Below are positions 1 to 12,599 of a stretch of 64,000 bases of DNA, piece by piece. The position numbers and the translations under genes are program-made. The stretch's first letter is position 1. The number at the start of each line of letters is the position of its first letter. The notes under the pieces are model-generated. The model was not told where the DNA came from and searched no databases. It saw only the letters and a list, made by a program, of their open reading frames with translations. Source of the stretch: Laccaria trichodermophora (taxonomy: Eukaryota > Basidiomycota > Agaricomycetes > Agaricales > Hydnangiaceae); contig JACTVC010000002.1 in assembly GCA_018417955.1 (NCBI GenBank), positions 1,674,001 to 1,738,000 of the forward strand, given 5' to 3'.

Positions 1-413
1 GGACGAGGGATTTGGGTAAAGTTCCCGTTTCGTGGAACGGAAATGGACGATTGGGGAATTTGAGGGACATGAGGTTGGGAATATGATGAATAGACGGGCT
101 GGGCAGGAGCAAAGACCTGAGATGGCTGAGGCTGCTGTGGTGGCTGAGCGGGAAGTTGGTATTGGTTGTACGGTGGGACATAAGATGGTACACGACGGAT
201 GGTAGGGGTAGGTGAGGGTTGTGGATATGTGGGTTGCTGAGGATACGAGTAGCCAGGAGCTTGAGGAACTTGTTGCTGCTGCTGCTGCTGCGGTTGGGTC
301 ACATAAGTTGGATGAGCCTGCAGATGAGGCTGAGGTTGTGGCTGCCCCAACTGCTGGTATATATTCTGCGGTTGATATAATTGAGGGTATGGTTGCTGAT
401 AATATCCAGCCAT
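1..413 (-). CDS. Q/P-rich protein, N-terminal part (runs off left edge)
   Basis: An open frame starts with ATG at 413 and stays open to base 1, giving about 137 residues with the C-terminus outside the window. The protein begins MAGYYQQPYPQLYQPQ and is dominated by Gln, Pro and Tyr, with a run of seven Gln near residue 45 and many QP repeats. This is low-complexity, probably disordered sequence of the kind found in fungal RNA-binding or transcription-associated proteins, but no domain is visible in this part, so no function is assigned. The Ala-rich frame on the opposite strand is a shadow of the Gln codons. The next gene (558-1908, same strand) ends 144 bases upstream of this start. Confidence 0.6.
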   Translation of the reverse strand, partial: MAGYYQQPYPQLYQPQNIYQQLGQPQPQPHLQAHPTYVTQPQQQQQQQVPQAPGYSYPQQPTYPQPSPTPTIRRVPSYVPPYNQYQLPAQPPQQPQPSQVFAPAQPVYSSYSQPHVPQIPQSSISVPRNGNFTQIPR

Positions 414-557
414 CTGTAAATAAATTAGTAGATGGAATGCGATCTGATAGAAATACAAAAAACCTTTCAAAGATGGCGATTTCGAGTTCAAGTTCAAGAG
501 CGCACCAACCCAAGTGCGCGACTCGACACGTGATCACGCAACTCTTATAGCTAGATC

Positions 558-1908
558 TCAACTATGGTATCGCGAAGGCGGAATACCCCAACTATTGCCC
601 ATATATATCCGACAATATGTATAAATGTCTGGTTTATATCCAATAGACTCCTTCACGCCTAGTCGACGGAGTCCATCTCGTAGCTTGTCCACCTCTGCTT
701 TCGACCTGTAATCTGAATTATAGACGCAGATCACATGTCGGTAATCAGGATTCCCCTCTTCGCAAGGAGATACCTTGGCGCTCGAACCCATCGTACCAGC
801 AAGTGTCGCCTTCACGATCCGTCCCCATAGGGCGTCGACTCGATCTGTTGGAACGAACACGAGCCACTTGCCCCAAAGGACATTGAACTCTTCTGCTAAT
901 TTATCGACTTGCGATAATGCAACAGGGCCTTCAGCGCAAATTTTGTCCCATGCAGTAGAAAGACCATCTAGGTCAAGCGACTCCTCGTCCTCCATTTTTA
1001 CAGCTCGATCATTGTCCACACATATCCAAGCAACTTTTTTGTTCGATGTTTTAGAAGGAGGCCATGAGTCGAGAAATCCTTGAGAAGATTTGTGGAATTC
1101 CTTGGAGTAGCCGATCCGAGGGAGACTAGTCTCGACCGCCGCAATCTCCGCTGCTCTTCGATCTGACCCGTTGACTGGTGCTTCGCCTAGGTCACCTCCA
1201 GAGTCATTCCTGTGTAAGAGGTAAGTGAAGTGTTTTTTTCTAAGTATACAAAGAAGCATACGTATCCTGGTTGCCTGTTAGCATGGTCTTTTGAAAAAGA
1301 TTCGAGCTGTGACCGGTGAAAAAACCTCTCAACCGTCGGCGCTCCGACGGTAATTCCTCCCATGGTGTCTCCAGCATCATGTTCGCAAGCTCCAACACAT
1401 CAATATCACCAGGTATCGCCGACGGGTCGACAACTTTCGGATGGGGAACAGTACCCGTACTCTCAAACAATCCCCTCGTCCTACGAACGATATTAACCTG
1501 CTCCATAGTCGACTCGCCAACAACAAGCCAGCCGCGCAAGCCAGCAAAGCCACAATGCCTCACCGCCTCACATGGCGGGCAGTGTATCCTCAAATTGGTG
1601 GGATCGTTGTTCGATGCGTCTCCGTCTGCGTGATCAATGACCATCGAACGGCCATTGGGGTGTGGGGATACGTAGCCGCATGCTGAACAGGTTCGCTGAT
1701 CGCGAAGGAGGACCTCGGCTCGGAGAGCTCTCCATTGGGGAGATGACGTGGGGAGGGTGCGGTTCCCGTGCGTGCGTGTGACTGAAAGATGGAGATCCCA
1801 GTGGGTGCTTGGCGGTTCGTCCGGAGCAGGGGAAATGTCCTGTTCGAAAGGTGTTTCAAGACCGGGGCTCTGCATGAAGCTTTGAAGATGATGGAGAGAT
1901 GCCGTCAT
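558..1908 (-). CDS. HNH-type nuclease domain fused to DUF1917 (Bles03-like) domain
   Basis: Spliced model complement(join(558..1209,1262..1908)): one 52-base GT-AG intron, 432 residues. Residues about 60-125 carry an HNH/McrA-like zinc module: a first Cys pair (CSACG), then VIDHADGD with the likely catalytic His, then N-x-x-N-LRIHCPPC giving a second Cys pair. Residues about 230-432 match the DUF1917/Bles03 (C11orf68-like) family, including the blocks KWLVFVPTDRVDALWG, HVICVYNSDYR and GYKPDIYTYCRIY. The Bles03 fold resembles eIF4E, but its biochemical role is not established. The splice restores one frame across both domains, so I read this as one gene. The unspliced first frame stops just inside the intron, so two separate genes remain possible if the intron is not used. 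Whether the nuclease is active cannot be judged from sequence alone. Confidence 0.72.
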
Positions 1909-2332
1909 CGAGCGCTAGTTATGAACTCAATTTATATCGTCAGATGCTTGAAATTAGACGCCCACCAGTGCGTTGAGTCAAAACCTCAAACAACATCTTC
2001 AAGAAGGGTTTGATCTGCCTATCAAAGAAAAAAACAGAGGGTAAGATTGTGACCGACGCTTGCAATTTTTCTGTGCAAATGTCCCAAAGGGTCTGACTGA
2101 AGAACCCGGGCATTCTAAATGTATTTCGTACCGTAAAATCCCCAAAATTCACTATATATCTGCACCGTCAGCAAAGCTCATAAAGATCAAAAAAAAACCT
2201 GGTAGTTACGCCTTGAAAATGGTGTTGCCACAGATACCGTAACATTGTCGTGACAGTGACAGGACGCGTCTTGATTGTTTGGCTATATGCAGGGAGGCAA
2301 ATAGGACAAATTGTTGCTCTCTCTCACCCGCG

Positions 2333-3082
2333 ATGTCGACTGAACTTGGTCCTGCAAGAGAAAGTAGCCCAACGACCAACTCTTCTCCCGGCCCTTCCAG
2401 TCCGCTTGCTAGCACTCAGGCACCAGTTAACAGCAATTTGCGTGGCACTCTTTCTGGCAGCTCACCTATGAAAGATCGTCCTCTCGCTGATATTATCTCG
2501 GAGCAATTTTCACCGTTCGACCACGCAGCTCATGTCGTTGGGCCGTTCGAGAGCGAGACAGCAAGGGATTTAGCTTTTGAGCAAGGTAAGGTGTGACGTG
2601 CTCCAAGAAAGTGCGCATATAGTCAGTGCTGGTTGATATATGCGCGATACGCGCAAGTGTAACCTCACATCGATGCGAATGCTGAATTCATCTTTTTTTC
2701 GCATTCATTCTAGATTTGAGCGATATGCTACTGGAGGTCATTCTTGAAACCCATGCCTGGGCTGCTGCGCGTCCGAAGCACGAGCATCAGTCGGAAGTCC
2801 ACAAGCTGGAAAATCAGATCTCGGAAGTTATGGAGAGAGAAAAGGAGCAAGGCATGTGTTCATCGGAGTCTTCGTCCTTATATTCCTCCCTATTTCTTGG
2901 TATGCTGCGTTTGCCTATGCCTTGGATACTCGTGAACCTCCGATTTAAACTCGTTGAACTCTCTGGCTTACCGTTCTTTTCGTTGTTTCTTTGGTGACGC
3001 AGAGAAAACACGCGAGAAACTCAGCAATTTCGTTCAACACATGAAGACTGCTTTGGCGGCTCTCACTTCCCAGATCCTTTGA
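2333..3082 (+). CDS. Small hypothetical protein with C-terminal coiled coil
   Basis: Three exons. Exon 1 is 2333-2585, starting MSTELGPARESSP and rich in Ser/Pro. Exon 2 starts at 2714 after a 128-base intron and exon 3 is 3003-3082. The second donor is ambiguous: a GC donor at 2853 (AAG|GCATGT) or a GT donor at 2900 (TTG|GTATGC). Both keep the frame. The GC choice joins VMEREKEQ directly to EKTREKLSNF and preserves an uninterrupted heptad-like helix, so I prefer it. The C-terminal 70 residues are charged and helical (HKLENQISEVMEREK, then LSNFVQHMKTALAAL). The size and layout resemble small kinetochore or trafficking-complex subunits, but I recognise no specific family. It lies between the HNH-DUF1917 gene (divergent) and membrane paralog 1. 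Confidence 0.5.
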
Positions 3083-3328
3083 TTATCAGATGAGATGTTG
3101 TAAGCTGTATATTAGGTCAATGAATTCATTGCGAATTTTATCATCTTTTCAGAAAATAGCGCAGCTGTGCATCCTTGTCCTGGACCAACCCCGCACGTGT
3201 ATGGTTAAGCGCTTAAGGTGCATAAAATGGCGTTCACCTCGTGGTCACCGAATACGGCTACTCGCTGGAATTAAGTCCAACAGCATGTATAGCTTTTCTC
3301 AGCCTCTCCTTTCTAGCTGGAGTCCTCA

Positions 3329-5886
3329 ATGTCACAGACCTTGAGGTTGATACGAATGCTTTTCCGTTGGCCCACCGGCATACCGTCCGCCTTTGGAGTC
3401 AGACTTCGTCTCTTTCTCCTTCGAATTCTCAGCAAGCTTGGGCGTCTCTTCAAATCGTCAAAACCTTCTCGTGGCAAAGATGAAGCTAATAAGGGGGCTC
3501 CCCGCAGCCAGGATTCTGACACCTTCTTTCCCATCTGCCCAAGTCGTGTTCCCCCTTCACTCCTCTCAGTGACTGGAGATACATCTCAAATTTCGGAGCC
3601 TACCAAGGTGGAAAGTACTGCGATAGCTTCCACACTTCTGCCGCCTACGCAAGCCAAGTCAACACCATGCTCTGCGCAGTGTTCGGCTGTCACGTTATAC
3701 AAACCACCGGAGACGATCCTGGGCCTTTCAGATACAATTCCGAACCTGATTGCGGTCTCAAGCACAGAATTCGATAGGTGGGGGCGGAATGTTAAAGTGT
3801 AAGTTTTTTGTTTTTGTTGTGGTTTTTCGTTTGCCTTACTGTGATGCATTCAGACCGAAACGTGATGGGGAGATCGAGCACATAATCCAACCAATGACAA
3901 CCTGTTTCCCTGGGTGACTTTCTAGAGACCTTATTATAAAATGGCCTTCTGATGTCGCTCTATAGGCTTGACGCACCAGATAACTGGCGGTCTTTTGTCC
4001 ATCCCGAAGGCGCTCTCTACTTTTTCGATGACTCCCGTGTTCGTTGCTTTAGACCATCATGTCGAACCCCACTCACATTTCCTCAGACTATACCAGTGCT
4101 TACAGATGGCTATCTTTATGATAAGCCCATTTCCGACTTTATTGAAAGCTACATCAAACGCATTATGGAGTACATTTCCTCATACGAGATCACTTTGCCT
4201 TCTCAGACGGTTCTCGTCTTGGAACAACGGGAAAACGGGAAATGTGGTTACTACTTTGCTGACCATTCTCATCAATGCATATTTTGGCTTGATGATTTCG
4301 ATGCAAATTCATTTGTGTACGAGGTGAAGACAAGTCCTACCACTTCCCACCTGGGTGAGTTTCCTTCTTCTTTTCCCCCTGAAATCGAGTTCATCGCTCA
4401 TCTTTCTGCCTTAAGGCCAAGAAATCAGGTCTCAGTATTGGTATGTCTGTGAGATTCTTCGTTTGCTGTTCCACTCTAAAGCTGCGGCATGCTTAGGCTC
4501 CACAATGAGCTCTTTCCTCATGTACACGACGTTCCGGGTGAAGCCCTCCGGGAGCTCACAGACATCCTTACACACGCCATTGGCGGTAAGTCTATAATAT
4601 AATTGTATCTTCTGATGTCTTCACGGACGCATGAGGCAGATTCTCTGACTTCTCAATCGGCAACTGTGCCATACAGCTTAGATGTGTTGAAAGATATGTT
4701 AGCACTGGTGAAGGACATCCGAGGTATGCCAGTGCTCCATGCTTATCTCTTCTGTCCATACACTCAATTCCTTGAACAGAACAGGACGGATCTACACCTG
4801 GCTCTGCTTGTGTCATCTGTGAGTTTCCAAGTTGGTTTGGTGTACTTCCGATTAATGAAAATCTTCAGATCGTCTTCTCGGCACTTTTTGTATGTGGATC
4901 CAGCCCGACCTTCAACCTGATTTCTGATGATTGTGACAGATCACGAACGCTACTTAAATCTCCATGGCGAACAGGCTGCACGACTCAATCGAGAGCAATC
5001 GATTTATCCGGAGAGACATAGATCGCTATTTATCAAGATCATGTCGCCATTTTTACTTTATGGACCAGAAAATCATTTAAGAAAGCTGCTAAAAATATCC
5101 GTGGATTCTTTGGTCAATCAGTCCTCCTGGTTCCAGTTTCTTCAAAAATTGACGGATGAATGGAAGGAGTTGACTCTATACGTGCATATCACTTTTCTCA
5201 CCCATCAATGTGATCGGCGCTTGCTCACGCTTTGGATTGCAGGCGACCGTGTTATTGAATGCTAATGTCGCCTTCCTGGCAATCCAGAGCGTCGATAATG
5301 CTGCAACCAATGGACATCGTTCAAATGCTCAGCGAGCCAGCTATTTCTCGATCGTCACCAGTATTGGGGCTATCATTCTTGGCTTGCTCTTAGTGCGACA
5401 GCATCATACCACCCTTACTGTGCGTACTCCTTCTCACTTCGTTGTAAGTGTTGGTATTAACGTTGGATGTAGCCAAGTTTTTTGGTCAACCGGAGTATCT
5501 CTGGCCTTGGGCTTGAAACCTTGTCGGTGATGTACAGCCTTCCGTATGCTTTTTTGATGTGGGGGTCAGTTGTCATGTCTTCGATTTCACATTTATTGGA
5601 GAGCGCTGATCTTTGTACCAGAACACTTTCGTTCCTTGCCGCCTTTTCCTTCACGTGCTATTCATCTGGCGACAAGATCGTCATGGCTCTCATTAGCATC
5701 GCATGGGTAGCAAGTTGTTTTCTTCTTTTGTGGACAATTTCTGTTTCCTATGAAGATCAACCTTACTACTATATAGGGCCTGTTCGACTGTGGTGGCGAT
5801 TCGAAGAGTTTATTCGCCAGAAGTATAATGCAGGCCGCGAAAGGATAACTCGCTCGCGCAACAAGGGGCACGCTTCTCCTGCATAA
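3329..5886 (+). CDS. Multi-pass membrane protein with W-HPEG motif, paralog 1 of 3
   Basis: A 13-exon model keeps frame throughout: 3329..3798, 3854..3913, 3966..4036, 4097..4354, 4416..4440, 4497..4585, 4640..4723, 4780..4818, 4869..4889, 4940..5181, 5243..5419, 5473..5564, 5622..5886, giving 630 residues. The N-terminal 150 residues are basic and Ser/Pro-rich. Next come a WW-like stretch NWRSFVHPEGALYFF, a YYFADH-x3-CIFWLDDFD block, SQYW-LH, a charged middle (RYLNLHGEQAARLNRE) and three to five hydrophobic segments towards the C-terminus (for example SIGAIILGLLL and MALISIAWVASCFLLL). Two introns (4037-4096 and 5565-5621) are multiples of three and could be retained. The same order of motifs and nearly the same exon lengths recur at 14288-16116 and 18844-21929. 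The function is unknown; I infer an integral membrane protein of an agaric-specific family. Confidence 0.78.
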
Positions 5887-6188
5887 ATGTCATTTTGTCT
5901 TTTCACATACATAGCTTAGACGTACGTGTATCGTAGCACTTAAGTAGGCTTGAAGTAGGCGGCGTTTCCCTGCCTTAGTATTTTCTTGGTATTTTCAAAG
6001 AAGCAAGCGCGGGAAAGTCGACGCTAAACTCCCACGTATACCAGCCACGTCTCTCGCATCGTCTGGCGCGTCGGAAAATCAGTCCTCACTGCGCCTATAT
6101 CTCCCATTCTAATAACATATCCCATCCTTGGGTATTCTTTCCCTCCTCTTAATCTTCATCGGAGCCCTGCTGTTTAGATATTGCGAGC
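5887..6188. other. Intergenic region upstream of COPA
   Basis: About 300 bases between membrane paralog 1 and the COPA start. It should hold the 3' end of the first gene and the COPA promoter. The 60 bases before the COPA ATG are pyrimidine-rich, as is common for strongly expressed basidiomycete genes. I see no clear TATA box or other element. Confidence 0.4.
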
Positions 6189-9100
6189 ATGTCTGTTATG
6201 CTCACAAAATTCGAATCCAAAAGCAACCGCGTAAAGGGTAGGTTGTCGGCAATCTCAATGCTAATGACTGCCTGAATTTCAGCGATTTAGGGCTTGCATT
6301 TCACCCAACGCAACCTCTCCTCGCGGCTGCGCTTCATAATGGCAGCGTACAGCTGTGGAACTATCGTATGGGGGTTCTGGTTGATAGGTTCGAAGAACAC
6401 GAAGGTCTGTCTGGGACTCTGGCTAGGGCGTTGTCGCTCAACTGATCAAAATTGCAGGACCTGTAAGAGGTGTCGCGATACATCCCAGTCGAGCTCTGCT
6501 AGTCACAGGAGGAGATGATTATAAAATCAAGGTCTGGGGTACGTGAGCGCATTGAACTTGGCGACGACCTGCCTAACCCTGAACAGATCTTCGGCCTCAG
6601 AATAGACGTTGCCTTTTTACTCTCAGCGGTCATTTGGACTATGTCCGAACTGTTCAATTCCATCATGAGATGCCTTGGATCGTAAGTCCTCTCCGTTGCA
6701 AGCATCTCAAAGTTCACTTATTCACGTCATCTAGCTTTCCTGCTCTGATGATCAAACAATTCGCATCTGGAACAGCACTTCCCGTCAATGTATTGCGGTT
6801 CTCACTGGCCATTCCCACTACGTGATGTCCGCTCAATTCCATCCTAAAGAAGACCTCGTTGTCTCGGCTTCCATGGATCAGACTGTCCGCGTTTGGGATA
6901 TCTCTGGGCTCCGAAAGGGCTCCCCCAATGCCCCAGGGACCGGGGGTCCGGCTGGCAGCGGACCAGGCAATTTCGAAACCTTCGACACGTTCTCGACAGT
7001 CAAGTACGTTCTTGAAGGCCATGACCGCGGTGTCAACTACGCAGTGTTCCACCCTACACTTCCTTTGATCATCTCGGCTGCCGATGACCGTGTCATTAAA
7101 ATTTGGAGGATGAGCGAAACCAAAGCATGGGAGGTGGATTCTTGCCGTGGCCACTTCAACAACGTTTCCAGCGCTCTCTTCCACCCAAAGCACGAATTAA
7201 TTGTGTCTTGCGGAGAGGATAAGACGGTTAGGGTTTGGGACTTGGCGAAAAGAACGGCTATTCAGACATTCCGGAGGGAGCAGGATCGATTCTGGGTCCT
7301 TGCAGCCCATCCGAACCTGAACCTGTTCGCAGCTGGGCATGATAGCGGACTGATTGTCTTCAAGCTTGAGCGCGAAAGGCCAGCATTTTCGGTGCACCAG
7401 GACACTCTTTACTACGTCCGTGACAAATACGTTCGCGCGTACGACTTCAACAACGGGTCAGACATCGGGCTACTCAGCGTTCGCAAGTTTGGCAGCCCTT
7501 ACGTTCCCCCGCGAACCCTCAGCTTCAACCCTGCCGAGAGGGGTGTGATATTAACAATCAGCTCAGACAACGGAATTTTTGAGTTGACGAAACTCCCTGA
7601 ACAAGCTCAAGGCGAAGTTAAGGATTCCAGCGTTGACGGAAAGAAGGGTAGTGGGCACAGCGCCATCTTTGTCGCGAGAAATCGATTTGCGGTGCTTAAT
7701 AAAACCAGCCAGGCCAGTGCTCTACCGTGATGTTAACAACTTGATGTTCTTACTGGGAGGTTCTTTAGCTGATTGAAGTTCGCGATTTGTCGAACTCGGT
7801 GGTCAAGTCTATCAAACCGCCCGTTCAGACCAATGAATTATTTTATGGTGGCACAGCTTGCCTCATCCTCAGTTCGACAACTTCAGTAGTTCTCTACGAC
7901 ATTCAACAACAGAAGACGATTGCCGAAATCAATAGCCCTCCAGTGAAATATGTTGTTTGGAGCGGAGACGGCGGTCTGGTTGCCCTCATGAGCAAGCACA
8001 GTCAGTAAACCCCTCCTCTGTGCTGTCGTGAAACATGCATCTTAGTTTCCTACAGCGATTACCATCGCCAACAAGAACTTCTCCACACATAGCCTCATCC
8101 ATGAGACCATCCGCATCAAGTCAGGTGCATGGGATGATGCGGGTGTATTCATTTATTCGACGCTGAACCACGTAAAATATTGTCTTTCTCAAGGGTACGA
8201 GTCTTGAAGCATTCCTATATAACTTTATCCTAAGAGCTAGGTTTACAGGGATCACGGCGTCATTTGCACACTTGACAACCCCGTTTACTTGACGCGTGTG
8301 AAGGGCAAGACCGTTTACTGCCTTGATCGTTCTGCTCGCCCTCGTACCATAACGTTTGACCCGACCGAATACCGATTCAAGCTTGCTCTTCTCAAGAACA
8401 ATTACGAGGAAATGCTGTACATAATTCGAACATCAACCCTGCTGGGACAAAGTATCATCGCTTATTTGCAGCAGAAAGGATTCCCCGAGATTGCGCTTCA
8501 TTTCGTTCAAGATACAAATACTCGATTCGAGCTTGCCATTGAGTGCGGAAACCTAGACGTGGCTATGGAAACCGCAAAGACAATCAATCGTCCGGACTGC
8601 TGGTCGAGATTGGCCCAGCAAGCTTTGAAGCAGGGTAATCACAAAGTTCGTTCGATACCTCTTGCATTGTTACTTGCGCGATACTGACCCTTATCAGATT
8701 GTCGAAAAAGCATACCAGCAAACGAAGAACTTCGACAAGCTTTCCTTCCTCTACCTTGCCACCGGTAGCACAGATAAGCTTACCAAGATGCAGAAGATTG
8801 CTGAGGCACGCGGTGACCCCATGTCGCGATTCCACAACTCGCTTTATGCTGGCGACGTTGAGGGCAGGATATCTGTGCTCAGAGATGTTGGTCTTCGTGA
8901 GTGTCGTCAATACTCTCCATCCGTCTCCCTCTCATAGCTGCCTCAGATCCTTTGGCTTACCTCACAGCCAAGACGAATGGATTGGACGATTTGGCCGCCG
9001 AAATTCTTGAGGCTGCAGGTTTGACTGAGGCTGACGTTGATGATGTTCCTACATTTGGCGCTTCCTCGCTCAAACCACCACCCATCATAACGCCTACAAC

Positions 9101-10492
9101 TGACCTTATCTGGCCTTCAGTATCCACAGGCGAAAACTTCTTTGACCGTGCACTTGCCAGTGGAAGCTTGGAAGGTGGTGTCGAGCCCGCCTATGTCAAC
9201 GGCGACGCAGCTGCTGCTGCAGGTGCCCATCATGCTCTGGATGCTTGGGCCAGGGAAGAAGAAATTCACGACGAGATTGATCCCGAGGAAGGCGGTTGGG
9301 AGTTGGACGCAGATGGGGCTGAATTTGAAGCTGCAGTCGAAGGCGAGGAAGCTGCTGTTGAAGAAGAGGATACAGAACTCGGCGCTGGTGCGACACCAGG
9401 AATAGATGAGACTGACATCTGGGTAAGGAATTCACCGTTGGCCGCTGATCACGTTGCTGCAGGTTCGTTTGATACGGCGATGCAAGTGAGTACGGCTGGA
9501 TATCTATCCACATCTTGAGAACTCAATGATTCTATTTCATAGCTCTTAAACCGTCAACTTGGCATCGTTAATTTCGCTCTCCTGAAGCCCTTGTTTTTAT
9601 CGATATACCGTTCATCACACACTTACCTGTCGCCAGTCGCCTCCTTACCCCCCTTAATGTTGCATATACGGCGCAACCCTACGGAATCCTCGCCAAGTCG
9701 CATACTCCCCGTTGCCGCTCGCTCTTTGCAATCTATAAGATCAGAACTCGCTGACGGCTATCGCTTCGTATCCGGAAACAAGCTGGCTGACGCTCAAACC
9801 ACTTTCCGCTCAGTTCTGCAGGCGTTACTGCTAGTGGTCTTGTCGTCTGATGACGAGGCCAAGCAGGCAAGTAGATTCAGTGTCGCACACCTCCCTGCTG
9901 ACCTTTGGCTTTTACTTTAACAGTGGAGAGAGACCGTGACCAATGCAAGAGAGTATCTGCTCGGGGTATCCATTGAACTTGAGCGGAGACGAGTGGCAGA
10001 AGAGGAACCCGAAAACGTGCAACGCAACCTCGAGCTTGCCGCTTACTTTACACAATGTCGACTTCAAGCGCCTCACCTGCAAATTGCATTGCGTAGTGCT
10101 ATTGGTGCTTTTGCGAAGGCCAACAACCAAGCCCATGCAGCAAGATTTGCAAGACGGCTACTCGAGCTTAACCCAGACCCGAAAATTGTTGCACAAGTAC
10201 GTCGTCTGCTGATTTTCCTCTTGCGTAGTAAACAAACAATGTTTTAAAGGCCCGCCAACGAATTGCTGCTGGGGATCGCAACCCTCGGAACGCTATTGAA
10301 ATCTCATACGATGAGTTTACGCCTTTTGAAATCTGTGCTGCAACATACACGCCCATCTACAAAGGCTCGCCGTCTGTTCACTGCCCGTACACTGATGCAT
10401 CATATCTGCCACAATTCAAGGGAAGCCTTGACCCTCTCGCGCAGTTGGCAGAGATTGGAGCTGTTGCATCTGGGTTACCCGCTCCTTGGTGA
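6189..10492 (+). CDS. COPA: Coatomer subunit alpha (COPI coat)
   Basis: Alpha-COP is the large scaffold subunit of the COPI coat that drives Golgi-to-ER and intra-Golgi retrograde vesicle transport; its N-terminal propeller reads dilysine signals. The ATG at 6189 starts [20 protein letters not shown], the classic alpha-COP N-terminus. WD40 repeats follow ([45 protein letters not shown]), then the second propeller/solenoid region ([32 protein letters not shown]), an acidic linker ([19 protein letters not shown]) and the C-terminal domain ending [14 protein letters not shown] and then GLPAPW before TGA at 10490. Roughly a dozen short introns split it; one 900-base exon (about 6820-7730) holds most WD repeats. 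All parts of the family are present, so the gene looks intact and essential. Confidence 0.95.
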
Positions 10493-10711
10493 GGAGGTGT
10501 CGCGTCGTTTAGCTTGGGTGGATTGTTTCTGTAGAAAAATGACATTTCGTTTTTTGCTTCCGCTTGATGGTTTAGCTCGTCAGGTGATCGTGATGAAAGT
10601 ATTCTCTGCACTCCTATTACTAACAACCTGACCGTAAAGGCCCTCTATCTAATTTCTTGAACCACCAACAACCTTAGCACATCTTTACGCAGGCTCTCTT
10701 GGAGCTTGCTG

Positions 10712-12592
10712 ATGGGGGTACAGGGTCTGACACCCTTCCTTCAAAAGACGTTGTCAGTGGCTCTTTACCGTCATCTTGCCTACCTTACACGTCGGCTTCC
10801 AGCCCAGATGTAATACAGCAATTACCTGATCGTCTGCGAGCTCTTGCCGGTAAGAAAATTGTTATGTGAGATCTTCTCTCTGTTCATTTTCCATTTTCTC
10901 ACCCCAGCGCCGAGCTAGAGATGGAACCCTCATCACTCAACGCCTCCACTTCGCTCAGGCACCTCACCCATACCGACATATCATAGGCTGGTATAGGATA
11001 GCCAGGGAGGTGGAGGAGAGCGGTGTTTCTGCGATATGCGTGTTTGATGGCAAAGAACGCAATGCTGCGAAAGCACGCGAAGTTAGAAACATTCACTCCT
11101 CATAGATTTTCTGGGTGAATAATCGCTTGCCTCGCAGGTTCAACGAAGACGCGACGTTAGAAGACTCGCTACCTCTCGAGGGACTTTGGAAAACGATAGG
11201 TTCAAGCGCCTTCAAGGTCTCAAATCTGCTCTCAATAGTTTGCATGGACTAGATGTCGTCGAGAGACAAGGAGTCTCGGCTCTTCTCCAGCGAATTGAAT
11301 CGGAGAACCCCGTTGAGGATCCCTCAGAATTTTTCCAAGAACAGCGGACCGTTACTCGTGCTTCCGAGGTCCCTCAGGAGAGCAATTTACAAACGGTTAC
11401 CAGAGAGGAGTCGCCACCTTCACCTTCAACTCCGTTCCACACGGAGTTGTCAATTTCAGAAATAATCAACGACGATGGCCCGTCAATACAACGTCCCATA
11501 ACACCAATATCACCGACCGTGATAAACATCCAAGATCGAGAATTTCCTACCGCTCTCGAACCACTTTCCTCATCGATTTCGCAAGATCTGACAAATGATG
11601 TGGAGACCCAATTGGCGTCGCTTTATCTCAGCTACAAGGACAGTGTCTCGAAACTAGCATCCTTGCCTACACCCTTGGAATCAGAAACATCAGAGGCCGA
11701 AGAGGCAGCAGTAGAGCAAGTCATGACGAAAACCCAATACCAGTTGGCGATCGATGAGGGAGAGTTGTGGCAAAATCTCACATTGTCTCCTTGTGCCCTT
11801 CCTGACCTCTTGAATGACGACAAAATTTTTGTCAGCTCTTTAGACACTCTGATGGAAAAGAGTTGTCTCATATCGGATTCCTATCAACGGCGTATCAACG
11901 TGCCTACTGCCCAAACCTATGACGAATGCAAAGAAATTCTCCAAGCAATGGGTGTTCCCTGTGTCGAGTCTACTGGTGCGTTTGAGGCCGAAGCTTTGGC
12001 AGCTTCCATGGTGTTAAACGGCCTGGCCGACTACGTCGTGAGCGAAGATACGGTGTGTACTTGCCTACACCTATATCCTTTGCCTGTTTTATTAATGTGC
12101 AAGTAGGACGTGTTAATCTACGAGGCTCCAATGATTCGCAACATTAGTAATCAGAAAGACCCACTCACCATTGTCTCTGGCGCGAACGTTCGCACGACGC
12201 TCGAATTGACCCGCGAATCCTTCGTTGATTTTGCCCTCCTTCTGGGGACGGACTTCTCCCAGCGGATCAAGAATGTAGGGCCAGCGCGCGCTTATAGATT
12301 CATCAAGGAATATGGGACCATCGAGCGAATAATTGAGGCTCAGACCAAGTATCCTCCAAAAATCTCCACCAAAGCGTACCTCGACCAAGTTAAAACGGCG
12401 CGAAGGGTATTCCGAACGCTTCCTCCCGTGCCCCAGCTCGAATTGCTCCATCAAGACAAAAAGGATGAAGCTTCTATCAACCTCATCTTCCAGCGTTATG
12501 GCCTTGGAAGATATTTGATGGTTGCTGACGATTGGGACTATGAAGAAGCTTTGGCTGGCAATTACTTTGACGATAATCCTAGCGTATTATGA
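10712..12592 (+). CDS. XPG/Rad2-family (FEN1-like) structure-specific nuclease
   Basis: Five exons: 10712..10749, 10803..10865, 10919..11081, 11138..12052, 12107..12592, giving 554 residues in one frame. The N-region begins MGVQGLTPFLQK and continues into KKIVIDGTL, whose Asp is the first metal ligand of the FEN1/XPG fold, then VSAICVFDGKERNAAKAREV with the second Asp. The I-region reads FEAEALAASMVLNGLADYVV and then SEDTDVLIY, supplying the acidic cluster, and the helix-hairpin-helix is IKNVGPARAYRFIKEYGTIE. Between N- and I-regions lies a spacer of about 200 residues rich in Ser, Pro and Thr, so the layout is closer to XPG/Rad2 than to FEN1. No C-terminal PCNA-binding tail is obvious; the protein ends soon after the H3TH at DDNPSVL. 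Expected role: flap or bubble cleavage in DNA repair. The first donor (GTTGTC) is weak. Confidence 0.88.
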
Positions 12593-12599
12593 TATTCGC

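Noticed and set aside
212..550. Ala/Val-rich plus-strand frame of 112 codons
   Set aside because: It is the reverse-strand image of Gln/Pro codon repeats in the minus-strand gene 1-413 and has no features of its own.
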